A DNA stretch of 23,691 bases from a virus, in the IMG/VR virus record IMGVR_UViG_3300025736_000207, positions 1 to 23,691 of that record, one strand, 5' to 3'. A model generated the notes under the pieces. It was not told the origin of the DNA and searched no databases. It saw only the letters and a list, made by a program, of their open reading frames with translations. This document shows, piece after piece, positions 8,369 to 15,766 of the stretch (position 1 is its first letter; each line of letters starts with the position of its first letter). Position numbers and translations under genes: made by a program.

Positions 8369-9269
8369 ATGGTTTTGCACTAACGACATTGCTACATTCG
8401 CTAGCATTTGATGGGCGACTTTTAAACGGTGCACTATCTGCCATTTCATCACCGGAAATATTTATGTCAAATTCACCAGATTTCCACTTACAATTTGGTA
8501 ATGTAAGACGTGGGCAACCTTTACCACCTAAATCAACAATAACGTCAAATTCTGTTTGATTAATTACTTCTGCCCAATGAACTCCACCACCTTCATCTAA
8601 TGAAATGTCTATTGTACCATCAATATCTCTAGCACCTTCAATGCAAAACTGTTTCACTAATGAATCGTGATCCCACTTATCTGTAAGATTATGCTCGAAT
8701 GTAATATCAATAGAATCCACGATGTATGCGAAGTCACCACCATCTTTTGCGATTGCACCTGCCCTATGAAATGACAAAAAATCACCAGTTAATGCCGTTG
8801 GTGCCACACCAGTTGCAGCAATTGAAGTTGTTGTACTTTTAACTGAAAAATCAACTGATATGATATACTCAGTATTGAAACTTCCAGTAACTTTTACTGT
8901 TTTTGCTTTACAACCTATCATGTTAAAATAGGTTTTATCCGCAGCAACAATGTTTGCGTTAGTGCCTAATTCAAAATATAATGATTGTAATTTACCCTCT
9001 GCTGTTCTATCAATAACATCATCAATCAGTGTATCATCACATTGCGGTATGTATTCCAAATGGAATATTGGATCAGTACATTGTTCAAGAAGATGACACG
9101 CACCGGGCGAATCTATACCTCTTAACACTTTATGCTTATCATTAATTCCTGGTCTTGCATCTAAAACTTTACATGAAACGGGAAGTGTTGAACCACTTAT
9201 ACCGCCACCATACGTAGCCTCAACCCAATACCAGATTGTTCCCCTAAAGGGAAGTCCTAACTCAGAAAT
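8367..9269 (-). CDS. Major tail (tube) protein with apparent AUU start
   Basis: The protein has about 300 aa and precedes the chaperone pair, the usual place of the tail tube gene. The first GTG in frame is at 9128, but the frame is open further upstream and encodes plausible structural sequence (ELGLPFRGTIWYWVEATYGG and then LPVSCKVLDARPG), so the true N-terminus lies near 9269. No ATG, GTG or TTG exists there. An AUU at 9269 sits 5 nt behind a perfect GGTGAT (9280-9275), the same site and spacing as in other genes here, so it is the best start candidate. Alternatives are a +1 shift from the short ORF 9318-9262 or a one-base error in a TTT run. The middle is beta-rich with a Gly/Asp-rich end, as expected of tube proteins. 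A terminator follows. Confidence 0.78.
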   Translation of the reverse strand: MSELGLPFRGTIWYWVEATYGGGISGSTLPVSCKVLDARPGINDKHKVLRGIDSPGACHLLEQCTDPIFHLEYIPQCDDTLIDDVIDRTAEGKLQSLYFELGTNANIVAADKTYFNMIGCKAKTVKVTGSFNTEYIISVDFSVKSTTTSIAATGVAPTALTGDFLSFHRAGAIAKDGGDFAYIVDSIDITFEHNLTDKWDHDSLVKQFCIEGARDIDGTIDISLDEGGGVHWAEVINQTEFDVIVDLGGKGCPRLTLPNCKWKSGEFDINISGDEMADSAPFKSRPSNASECSNVVSAKP

Positions 9270-9318
9270 AAGACATCACCCATTCGTTAATTTTATTCAT
9301 TTTATTCATTTTTTTCAT
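9262..9318 (-). CDS. Short ORF (18 aa) overlapping the start of the tail tube gene
   Basis: An ATG at 9318 overlaps the HNH stop as ATGA, and the frame reads MKKMNKMNKINEWVMSYF before TGA at 9262. It contains a tandem repeat of ATGAATAAAA. It could be a coupling leader peptide that brings ribosomes to the tail tube start, or the real N-terminus of the tail tube protein split by a one-base frameshift: +1 after TTC gives MSYF-ELGLPF, and loss of one T would give MSYSELGLPF. It is also possibly non-coding. Confidence 0.4.
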   Translation of the reverse strand: MKKMNKMNKINEWVMSYF

Positions 9319-9701
9319 TCTCCATTATTTTTATTTTTATTTTCGTTATAATGTAATTCACGATGACAGTTTGAACATATTAAAATACACTTATTCAATT
9401 CATTAGCAATTCGTATTACATTATTTCTCATTGATCTCATATCTATTTTAAACTTTTTATCTTCTGGACTGACATGGTGAAAATCAAGTGCCCAATCACA
9501 TTTATTATAACCACAAATAGCACATCCATTAATTTTTAAGTTGTGCAATGTTTGTATATCTTCTGTTTTATGTTTCAAATATCTCAAATGGTCATAACTG
9601 ATAATTTTATCAATATTATGCTTTCTATATGATTTAACATTGTTTTTAATATGTTCCTTATGCTTTTGATAATATCGTTTATCATCATCTTGTTTTGTCA
9701 T
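9315..9701 (-). CDS. HNH endonuclease (homing-type, 128 aa)
   Basis: The C-terminal half shows the HNH zinc-finger pattern: CAICG, then LDFHHVSPEDKKF, then ILICSNCHRELH, giving two Cys pairs and the catalytic His region. The N-terminal half is basic and helical (DDDKRYYQKHKEHIKNN), typical of DNA contact regions of phage HNH enzymes. It sits between two structural genes and is very rich in Lys and Asn, suggesting a mobile free-standing homing endonuclease. The start at 9701 follows the previous stop as TAATATG but has no clear ribosome site. Its insertion may explain the disturbed start of the tail tube gene downstream. Confidence 0.88.
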   Translation of the reverse strand: MTKQDDDKRYYQKHKEHIKNNVKSYRKHNIDKIISYDHLRYLKHKTEDIQTLHNLKINGCAICGYNKCDWALDFHHVSPEDKKFKIDMRSMRNNVIRIANELNKCILICSNCHRELHYNENKNKNNGE

Positions 9702-9702
9702 A

Positions 9703-10194
9703 TTAGCACGCATCATTGTTCTCTGCCGTTAATTCAAGTATCCAATGAAACATTGTTTCCTCACATCTTCCTTCTATTACTAATCTTCCTTCATTCCAAA
9801 CATTCATAAAGAATATTCCATCGGTTGCACCCTGATATGTTCTAACATAGTTAACAATTGCATCTGCAACTTTTTTACCAAATGAAGTAACGTCAATACC
9901 TTCTGCATCGTTAAATGTAATATCAACGCTAATTAATGCTTTATATTTTCTAACGGATGCATTAATATTGTGTGGATCAGCTTTAATTGACAATAAATCT
10001 AATCGTATAAACGGTGCTGCTGGACAATTAAGTTCAACTTTTTCACCTATCAACATTGGAACATTTACCGTATCACCACTACCATTTGTTACGGATATAC
10101 ATAATTGCATCTCATCATCAATTAAATGATTTGTACCAATTTTTGTACGAATGATTTTTCTAGGATCAATCCCATCAAATACACTAAACACCAT
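9703..10194 (-). CDS. Putative tail terminator / tail completion protein
   Basis: The protein has 163 aa: a beta-rich beginning (MQLCISVTNG, VELNCPAAPFIRLDLL) and then ALISVDITFNDAEG, FGKKVADAIVNYV and a final strand pair (RLVIEGRCEETMFHWILEL). The alternating alpha/beta layout and the place between the connector and the tail tube gene fit tail terminator or neck proteins. Identity is by synteny and overall pattern only. The start shares its A with the previous stop (TAATG). The HNH gene directly follows. Confidence 0.65.
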   Translation of the reverse strand: MVFSVFDGIDPRKIIRTKIGTNHLIDDEMQLCISVTNGSGDTVNVPMLIGEKVELNCPAAPFIRLDLLSIKADPHNINASVRKYKALISVDITFNDAEGIDVTSFGKKVADAIVNYVRTYQGATDGIFFMNVWNEGRLVIEGRCEETMFHWILELTAENNDAC

Positions 10195-11237
10195 TATCTG
10201 CCACTTCCTATATTTGGTTTTGAAATTGATTCAATTGTTGTAATATATCTATTCCATAATCTGTCAGTAAATGAAACCCTACCCCTTTCATCGCATCCTG
10301 TAACTTTCTTAGATGATAGATTTGATATAGTTGCAATTTCGAACGATGCAAGAAGTACAACAGCTTTTTTAAACAGTTGCTCGTTGTATGACTCCCATGT
10401 CGAATAATAGTTTACAAATATTCCCTCATTGCTTGCCGGAATTGCTGTAACACAATCAGCTTGATACACTTTGATATGTCCACATGTTGCATCAACAACC
10501 TCAACAGCGATATTTGAACATACACCATCGCCATCTTTCCATATGCCACATATATCATTTTGACATTCTTCCAATGCATCATCACATTCGCAACCATGCA
10601 CATTACCGTCAAGTTGTAAATCCATTATTGGTGTAGTATCTAACTGGTACCCGTCACTACATATGGGTGACGATTCTGTCGATATACAACCACCACATTC
10701 TGCATTAGAACTACATTGGCACGTGCCATCGACACATCTGCATAACTTTTCATGATAATGATACTCAGCTATTCTTTGTATAACTTCCTTAAATGAGTTC
10801 CAAGCAATTAATGCTACATCAGCATCTGATATTTTCTTTTTTGTTTGTTGTGAATATATCCTAATTTCGTCTATTATGTTCCAAGGCAATACGAAAAATT
10901 TTTCAGTAAATGTTGACGTATCCGCACCATCAATCGCCTTAACAACTATGTCATATTCACCATAAACTGCCGTATCAGATAACAAATATGAATATGAATA
11001 AACACCAGAACTTGAACTTGCCATAGATGCAGAATTTACAAGTACCGTATCGCATGGTGATGTAATAGTTATTGATACAGATGAGGGGTCAGTCAATGCT
11101 TCGGCTGTATCTCTTAATGTAACTTGATGAAATACTGATTCTCCACGTTCAAATATTGCCATGATATCATTTCCGTAATTTTTTTTACTAACTGTAACTT
11201 TTGTGCTTATTAATGGATCTGCCGTTAATTTTGTCAT
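10194..11237 (-). CDS. Cys-rich head-tail connector candidate with Ig-like N-terminal domain
   Basis: The protein has 347 aa. Residues ~15-120 look Ig-like (SVSITITSPCDTVLVN, then GVYSYSYLLSDTAVYGEYDIVVKA). A helical segment follows (WNIIDEIRIYSQQTKKKISDADVALIAWNSFKEVIQRIAEY) like the helices of gp6-type connectors. Next is an insert with 14 of the protein's 16 cysteines (CRCVDGTCQCSSNAECGGC and CECDDALEECQNDICG), then more helix (LFKKAVVLLASFEIATI). The position after capsid and before tail terminator supports a connector role. The start at 11237 overlaps the previous stop (TAATG) and has AAGGG upstream. The Cys-rich insert is unusual for a neck protein and could be a disulfide-rich or metal-binding loop. 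Confidence 0.65.
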   Translation of the reverse strand: MTKLTADPLISTKVTVSKKNYGNDIMAIFERGESVFHQVTLRDTAEALTDPSSVSITITSPCDTVLVNSASMASSSSGVYSYSYLLSDTAVYGEYDIVVKAIDGADTSTFTEKFFVLPWNIIDEIRIYSQQTKKKISDADVALIAWNSFKEVIQRIAEYHYHEKLCRCVDGTCQCSSNAECGGCISTESSPICSDGYQLDTTPIMDLQLDGNVHGCECDDALEECQNDICGIWKDGDGVCSNIAVEVVDATCGHIKVYQADCVTAIPASNEGIFVNYYSTWESYNEQLFKKAVVLLASFEIATISNLSSKKVTGCDERGRVSFTDRLWNRYITTIESISKPNIGSGR

Positions 11238-11920
11238 TATAACCCTTCCCAAAATTTAGGAATGTTTTTCTGATATCTGAAAATTCCTAATGCAAACTTA
11301 AATGCATGATAAAATGCAATAAGTTCGTCATATGATTTTTCTACTATTTTCATTTTACCGTCACGAATTTGCAAAACAACCGCACCATCTAACTTCACAC
11401 CAGTCATAAGTTCAAATGTAAATACATAAGCTGCAAGTTGTATAAAGAAATCGTTGTAAACTGTTTTGCTTGATTTCCAATCAAATATAACATGTGCATC
11501 TTTACCTAGTTTTTTTAAATCAGCACGACCTATAAAATCGGCAGTACCAGCAAAACCTAAGTGGCTATTCCATACTTTTTGTTCTAGTGCCTCGGCCCTA
11601 ATGTTATATTTTTCTTTTGCAATATTGAACAGTCTCAATGATTCTTGCATTTCATCACTATACTTTGATGCATCAACACTATGACCTTGTAAAGATACTT
11701 CAATTAACTTATGTAGGTTTGTACCAAAAGTACCACGTATTTTCATTATTTTGTTTGCCTCAAACTGTCCAATACTTGCACGCCAGTAATTTAATCCTGG
11801 CTGGTTGATTGAACTTTTAACTCTAGTAATTCTGAAATATTTTTTACCTTCTATTGTATATGAATCAGAATCAACTAGAAGTTCTAATGGAACATCTATT
11901 TTCCACGATTTATTTAACAT
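11237..11920 (-). CDS. PD-(D/E)XK nuclease, Cas4/RecB-like
   Basis: In this 227-aa protein (from the ATG at 11920) the motif order is G-LH near residues 66-70 (GTNLHKLIE), GTADFIG with Asp128, VIFDWKSSK with Asp147 and Lys149, then QLAAY (Gln161, Tyr165). This is the arrangement of RecB/Cas4-family nucleases. The four cysteines of a Cas4 iron-sulfur cluster are not seen. It may process viral DNA during recombination or packaging. It is oddly placed between capsid and connector genes and behind its own terminator and tRNA-like element. Start: the ATG at 11920 has no Shine-Dalgarno, but it is 1 nt from the end of that element; an in-frame ATG at 11950 lies inside the T arm and has no ribosome site either. 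Confidence 0.83.
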   Translation of the reverse strand: MLNKSWKIDVPLELLVDSDSYTIEGKKYFRITRVKSSINQPGLNYWRASIGQFEANKIMKIRGTFGTNLHKLIEVSLQGHSVDASKYSDEMQESLRLFNIAKEKYNIRAEALEQKVWNSHLGFAGTADFIGRADLKKLGKDAHVIFDWKSSKTVYNDFFIQLAAYVFTFELMTGVKLDGAVVLQIRDGKMKIVEKSYDELIAFYHAFKFALGIFRYQKNIPKFWEGL

Positions 11921-11921
11921 A

Positions 11922-11970
11922 TTTCTATTCCAGGATTTGAACCTGTACATACCAAAAATAAAAAATAGAG
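11922..11970 (-). ncRNA. tRNA-like element 2 ahead of the nuclease gene
   Basis: The minus strand carries a T arm CAGG-TTCAAAT-CCTG (11945-11931) with the exact B box GGTTCAAATCC. The following AATAGAA (11929-11923) pairs with CTCTATT (11970-11964) in 6 of 7 positions, as an acceptor stem would. Between them lies TTTTTGGTATG, with the GG of a D loop but no clear D stem, and there is no anticodon arm. The 5' acceptor strand overlaps the T-rich tract of the capsid terminator. If the element were cut after the discriminator A (11922), the nuclease mRNA would begin U-AUG. The acceptor pairing is AT-rich and could be chance; the T arm is clear. Confidence 0.5.
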
Positions 11971-11991
11971 AGAAGGTAGGAAAAACCTACC
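11954..11991 (-). terminator. Terminator after the major capsid gene
   Basis: A perfect 6-bp stem GGTAGG-TTTTT-CCTACC (11991-11975) is followed by TTCTCTCTATTTTTTATTTTT. It begins 14 nt after the capsid stop. It would limit transcription beyond the most strongly needed gene and stabilise its mRNA end. Confidence 0.75.
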
Positions 11992-12004
11992 GTGTCACTC
12001 ATGC

Positions 12005-13309
12005 TCAAGGATTGACCACATGTCCGATTGCACCGGTATCAAGTGCACCAATTGCGAGATATGACCTCATGACTAATTTTGTACTGTCACATTCAATTGG
12101 GTCTTTATCTGTTAATAGGTGTGGTCTTTTACCGTATGCTTCACCAATTGCACGTTCAGGGTCAACCATAACCGCAGCTACACCACCTAATGCGAAATCA
12201 TCACAAGAGTTTGCACCGCAGTATTCAATAACTTTTATGTTACCAATTTTAACTAGGGTGTTTCCTTCCATTTCAATTTCATTTGCCCAAGGTGGCATTG
12301 TACCGCCCTCTTTGTATTTAAGGTATGTTGCGACTCTTGGATTTAAGATTAGGAAAAATCCTTTGCTACCATATCCAGCGTTACGCATTTGTGCTTCCAG
12401 TTCAATTACTTCTTTGTACAACTGAGCACCGTACATACAACACTCGGTAGATGGTGCCGCAGGGTTACATGATAATGATACCTCAGATGTTTCAGTATAT
12501 CCAGGTGTTGCATCGCTCATTGCAGTCCAAATCAAACTATCAATACCAGAAATAAATGCTCGACTCATTGATTCTATAATTGCCGCCTTAACTGAATCAC
12601 CAACGTCAAATACATCAAGTTCACAAAGAACCTTGTAAATATCATATCGTGCTAATGTTAATGTGTGTGTTGTAAATACGTTAGATGAACAGCTTGCACA
12701 TTCACATTTTGATAATGCACTACCCATTGAACTTGCGTTTATCGTTTTTATTTGAACAGATAAACCGTTACCTGCATTTATATCACATGCCCTTTGCGTA
12801 ACGATACCAGATAATTGTTTACCGCACTGCGCTGCTTGCCAAATTAAATCACAATAAACATCGGCAGGCGACCATGCACTCATGTCATCATCACAACCGG
12901 TATCTGAATCCGAAAATGCAAATCCAAGTTCATCTGTCACAAGAGCAACTTGGTTATATGAAACCCTATCAATGGCTTTTCCTTTCAAATACTGCGCATG
13001 AAAAGATTCCCATTTCCCTTCCGGTATCCCTTTCGTTGTATCACCTGCATTTAAATCCGGTGACTGCTCACTGGTATCTTGCAAATTGTATTTTTTTGCC
13101 ATTGCCGCTTCAAACTCTTCACGTTCGTTTATTTTATCAGCTTCAATTTTATCGGCTGCAATTTTTGCTTTTTCTGCGTCTACTGCATTTGCTTGTGCAA
13201 CTATGTCAGCTTCTAACGCTACCGTTTTAGCTAACATTGCAGTTTTATACCTTGCCTCAACTTCTGCAAGGGTTTCTTCATCATTTGTCATGTCTATCCT
13301 ATTCTCCAT
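12005..13309 (-). CDS. Major capsid protein (HK97-like) with N-terminal coiled coil
   Basis: The protein has 434 aa. Residues ~8-75 are Ala/Glu/Lys-rich coiled coil (LAEVEARYKTAMLAKTVALE and so on), like the delta/scaffold domain of HK97 capsid proteins, so no separate scaffold gene is needed. The rest has the HK97-like pattern with VKAAIIESMSRAFISGIDSLIW, KGFFLILNPRVATYLKYKEGG and a C-terminal VMVDPERAIGEAYGKRP. The gene follows the protease gene and precedes a terminator, both expected. It holds 14 cysteines, with clusters KCECASC and ECCMYG, which is unusual for a capsid and suggests disulfides or metal sites. Start: the ATG at 13309 has AAGGA upstream but overlaps the protease gene by 11 nt; the ATG at 13291 (MTNDEE) with AGGAT is equally good. 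Confidence 0.87.
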   Translation of the reverse strand: MENRIDMTNDEETLAEVEARYKTAMLAKTVALEADIVAQANAVDAEKAKIAADKIEADKINEREEFEAAMAKKYNLQDTSEQSPDLNAGDTTKGIPEGKWESFHAQYLKGKAIDRVSYNQVALVTDELGFAFSDSDTGCDDDMSAWSPADVYCDLIWQAAQCGKQLSGIVTQRACDINAGNGLSVQIKTINASSMGSALSKCECASCSSNVFTTHTLTLARYDIYKVLCELDVFDVGDSVKAAIIESMSRAFISGIDSLIWTAMSDATPGYTETSEVSLSCNPAAPSTECCMYGAQLYKEVIELEAQMRNAGYGSKGFFLILNPRVATYLKYKEGGTMPPWANEIEMEGNTLVKIGNIKVIEYCGANSCDDFALGGVAAVMVDPERAIGEAYGKRPHLLTDKDPIECDSTKLVMRSYLAIGALDTGAIGHVVNP

Positions 13310-14072
13310 TTATATCCTTAATTCTATTTTTATAAAATTCTATTTTTTGTTTACTTTCTTTTGTTTGCTTTTCTACTTCTTTCATATCCACATTTTCATA
13401 TGGATCATTAATTTCTTCTATTGTATCAGTTGTTGACTTACCATTTTCAATTCCGCATCCATCCATATCATTACATGCGCCCATTGTTACGGTTGAAACC
13501 ATGAATGGTTGTATATCCTTAAAGCATGGAACTAAATCATCTGCTTTATAGCCATTATGACTATATCCGCTACCTTTTGGTAAATCTCTAGCTTGTATGT
13601 ATTCAACTTGTGCAAATACATACATACTTACATTTGGTGTTCTACCTATTTTTGATGATATGTTAACATAATTTTCCCAATCTTTATATCGTGGTGCAGC
13701 TTTTTCAATATGCACTTGTGCACGAACTTCACCAGTTTTTTCATCATATAATGCGTTATCTTGCCATCCAACGAAATATGATATATCAGGTGGCATTGAT
13801 TCAAACATGCTTATCTGATAACCACTTCCCATATGATTTAAATCATGTAATGTGTTGTTGAATCCCTTATGTGCTAATTTAAGTTCTTTTTTTGATATAA
13901 ACACATCCCTCATAAATCTGTCACCTATTGCAATGACTACGTTATGACCATCATCGCTTATCGCTTTTTCAATAAATTTTTCATAACCAGAGTTAATTGA
14001 TTTGACCCGTGGAGTAATTGCATCGAATTTGAATTTGTAAAATTTTCCTTTTTCATATTTTTTATTAGACAT
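13299..14072 (-). CDS. Capsid maturation (prohead) protease
   Basis: The 257-aa protein lies directly upstream of the capsid gene. It has the order seen in HK97-type serine proteases: a His region TLHDLNHMGSGY (His76/His80), a Ser strand TPNVSMYVFAQVEY (Ser149), and a following strand FMVSTVTMGACNDMDG. The C-terminal tail (from ~residue 205) is charged and helical and may be a scaffold-like or self-cleaved part. It would trim the capsid coiled coil during head maturation. The start at 14072 has GTGAT three nt before ATG, as in several genes here. Catalytic residues are assigned by pattern only. Confidence 0.78.
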   Translation of the reverse strand: MSNKKYEKGKFYKFKFDAITPRVKSINSGYEKFIEKAISDDGHNVVIAIGDRFMRDVFISKKELKLAHKGFNNTLHDLNHMGSGYQISMFESMPPDISYFVGWQDNALYDEKTGEVRAQVHIEKAAPRYKDWENYVNISSKIGRTPNVSMYVFAQVEYIQARDLPKGSGYSHNGYKADDLVPCFKDIQPFMVSTVTMGACNDMDGCGIENGKSTTDTIEEINDPYENVDMKEVEKQTKESKQKIEFYKNRIKDINGE

Positions 14073-14084
14073 ATAATCACTTTT

Positions 14085-14882
14085 CTATTTTTTTTTATTT
14101 AAATCATGTTCTTGCTTTGCTGGCACCATACGTCTTTCAACAACTGAATGTGCATATATTGGAATCTTACCTTCGTCACGTTGTTTTTTCGTTAAAATCC
14201 TACTACGATCCCACACATTAACATACCAGTCATTCGGTTCTATGATATACCTTGCAATTGCAACACGTAATTCTTTTCTCGATATTTTATCCAAAATCCA
14301 AAAGAACGGATCACGATACGCTGTATCCAAATACACTACATATAGTAAAAATTCAACCAACTTTATGCATTTACCATATTCTGCATCCGATAATTCTTTA
14401 TCCATTGAATCTGAAAGCACCGAATGTATAAACGAAATTGCATCGTTACTACAATCGGATAATAAATCGTGTGCCATATTCAAAGAGTACATCCTTTCTT
14501 TGAAAATTTTATCGGAAGTTTTTAATAATATTTTCAATACCGATTTATCCAATAGGTTAAATGATTTATAGCTTTCTATTGTTACATCATAACCATAAAA
14601 TTGTGTTAATACCTCAGATAATATCTTTGAATATTTATCATGTTTACAGCAAATTGCCAATCCAACATCCATCGTGCATTTTATGACATCTGTCTGCCAT
14701 GAATTTGTAATTTTATCTGCTGCATCATATATAACTGAAATCAAATCAACTATCTCTTTATCCGGATGAGACATTAAATAAGTATGACATGACGCAGAAT
14801 CTAATCCGGCAATACGCAACGGTATAGACTTCATTAAGCATCGTGTTATGCCCTTTTCCCTTTCAACGTTGATTATATCCAT
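14085..14882 (-). CDS. Hypothetical helical protein (265 aa) in the head module
   Basis: The family is not recognised. The sequence is almost entirely helical and contains several Cys and many hydrophobic heptads (KCIKLVEFLLYVVYLDTAYR, FFWILDKISRKELRVAIARY). There is no signal peptide; the hydrophobic stretch is too short and charged at its flanks to be a clear membrane segment. It ends with a basic tail (QEHDLNKKK). It starts 5 nt after the 228-aa gene and ends 12 nt before the protease, so it is part of the head operon. It could be an internal head, chaperone or host-interaction protein. Confidence 0.72.
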   Translation of the reverse strand: MDIINVEREKGITRCLMKSIPLRIAGLDSASCHTYLMSHPDKEIVDLISVIYDAADKITNSWQTDVIKCTMDVGLAICCKHDKYSKILSEVLTQFYGYDVTIESYKSFNLLDKSVLKILLKTSDKIFKERMYSLNMAHDLLSDCSNDAISFIHSVLSDSMDKELSDAEYGKCIKLVEFLLYVVYLDTAYRDPFFWILDKISRKELRVAIARYIIEPNDWYVNVWDRSRILTKKQRDEGKIPIYAHSVVERRMVPAKQEHDLNKKK

Positions 14883-14887
14883 TGTGA

Positions 14888-15574
14888 CTACTTTGCCTTT
14901 TTTACAGATTTACAACTTTTGCACTCGCATGTTGATTCTTTAATCTTTTTTGCAGCATTTTCATCAATTTTCTTTTTGATGCCTTTTACAAAATCTCTAT
15001 CTTTTTGTGTCATCTTATCTGCTGCTTTTTCAAATATTACCTGTTCTGCTGATTTTGATGATTTAATTGCTCTATCGCCACGTATTTTTGATAAATCATC
15101 AGATGGTGCCCGTTTTAAAAGTTGGTCAAGTAATGATCTTAAATTTTTCATACTGTCAATATATTCATCATATCTCTGCGACAGTTGTCCTTTTGAAATA
15201 ATATTTGCTTGTTTTAGTGTTTCAACTTCACCCGTTATTTTTTTTGCAACATCCTTCATATCATTTAGAGGTAGAAATAAATTAGCCGTAACTTTTTGCA
15301 TTGCAGCACCTTTTATTTTACCATCCAACATTGCTTGTGCAACCTCATTACCTTTTTGGACACTTGTATCGGTATCAATACATTGCTTTAAAAGGCCAGC
15401 TACATTGTTGCTTAATGTAACCATTTCTTTAAATCTGTTAACATCATTGGTATTCAATGTTCGTATTGGATAGTTTTTAAATAATTCTGTTCTAGTTGTT
15501 AATGGTTTTGGTATAGATTCAACTGCTTTTTTTGCTGGTTGTATATTTGAACGTGCACGACTTCCTTTTGCCAT
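14888..15574 (-). CDS. Hypothetical coiled-coil protein with C-terminal Cys motif (228 aa)
   Basis: The protein is Lys-rich and helical. It begins MAKGSRARSNIQPAKKA, has long amphipathic helices (MVTLSNNVAGLLKQCI, LFLPLNDMKDVAKKITGEVE, YIDSMKNLRSLLDQLLK) and ends with a CECKSCKS cluster that could bind a metal. The start at 15574 has GAGGTG upstream and follows the previous stop by one base (TGATATG). It may be a DNA-binding packaging factor or an internal head protein; both are guesses. No known family is recognised. Confidence 0.75.
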   Translation of the reverse strand: MAKGSRARSNIQPAKKAVESIPKPLTTRTELFKNYPIRTLNTNDVNRFKEMVTLSNNVAGLLKQCIDTDTSVQKGNEVAQAMLDGKIKGAAMQKVTANLFLPLNDMKDVAKKITGEVETLKQANIISKGQLSQRYDEYIDSMKNLRSLLDQLLKRAPSDDLSKIRGDRAIKSSKSAEQVIFEKAADKMTQKDRDFVKGIKKKIDENAAKKIKESTCECKSCKSVKKAK

Positions 15575-15575
15575 A

Positions 15576-15740
15576 TCATGCACCTCGTGTATTTAGATAT
15601 TTGGCTAGATTTTTAACCTGTTCGGCATTAAAAGGAATTTGCGTTTTGCCTTCTATTATATACATTATTCCTTTTTTTGTATCTTCCTTAATTTGCGGAC
15701 AACAATTCTTTCTACCACATAGACTTATCACATTACTCAT
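15576..15740 (-). CDS. Small CGRxxCCP protein (54 aa)
   Basis: This short protein begins MSNVISLCGRKNCCPQIKED and ends with a helix (FNAEQVKNLAKYLNTRGA). The CGR-CCP cluster followed by a small beta part and a helix is a pattern I associate with small phage proteins of unknown role; the three cysteines suggest a metal site. GGAG lies 10 nt upstream of the ATG at 15740, which is preferred over an in-frame ATG at 15821 lying inside the previous gene and across the tRNA-like element. It overlaps nothing and is followed by the 228-aa gene after 1 nt. Confidence 0.72.
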   Translation of the reverse strand: MSNVISLCGRKNCCPQIKEDTKKGIMYIIEGKTQIPFNAEQVKNLAKYLNTRGA

Positions 15741-15766
15741 TTTACATTTCTCCTTTTTTAATATTA

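Noticed and set aside
9180-9200. Another B-box-like match (GTGGTTCAACACTT)
   Set aside because: It mismatches the consensus, lacks T-arm layout and lies in the coding part of the tail tube gene.
12874-13436. Plus-strand hydrophobic open frames opposite the capsid gene start
   Set aside because: The apparent membrane-like sequence is the antisense of the Ala/Lys/Glu coiled coil of the capsid protein.
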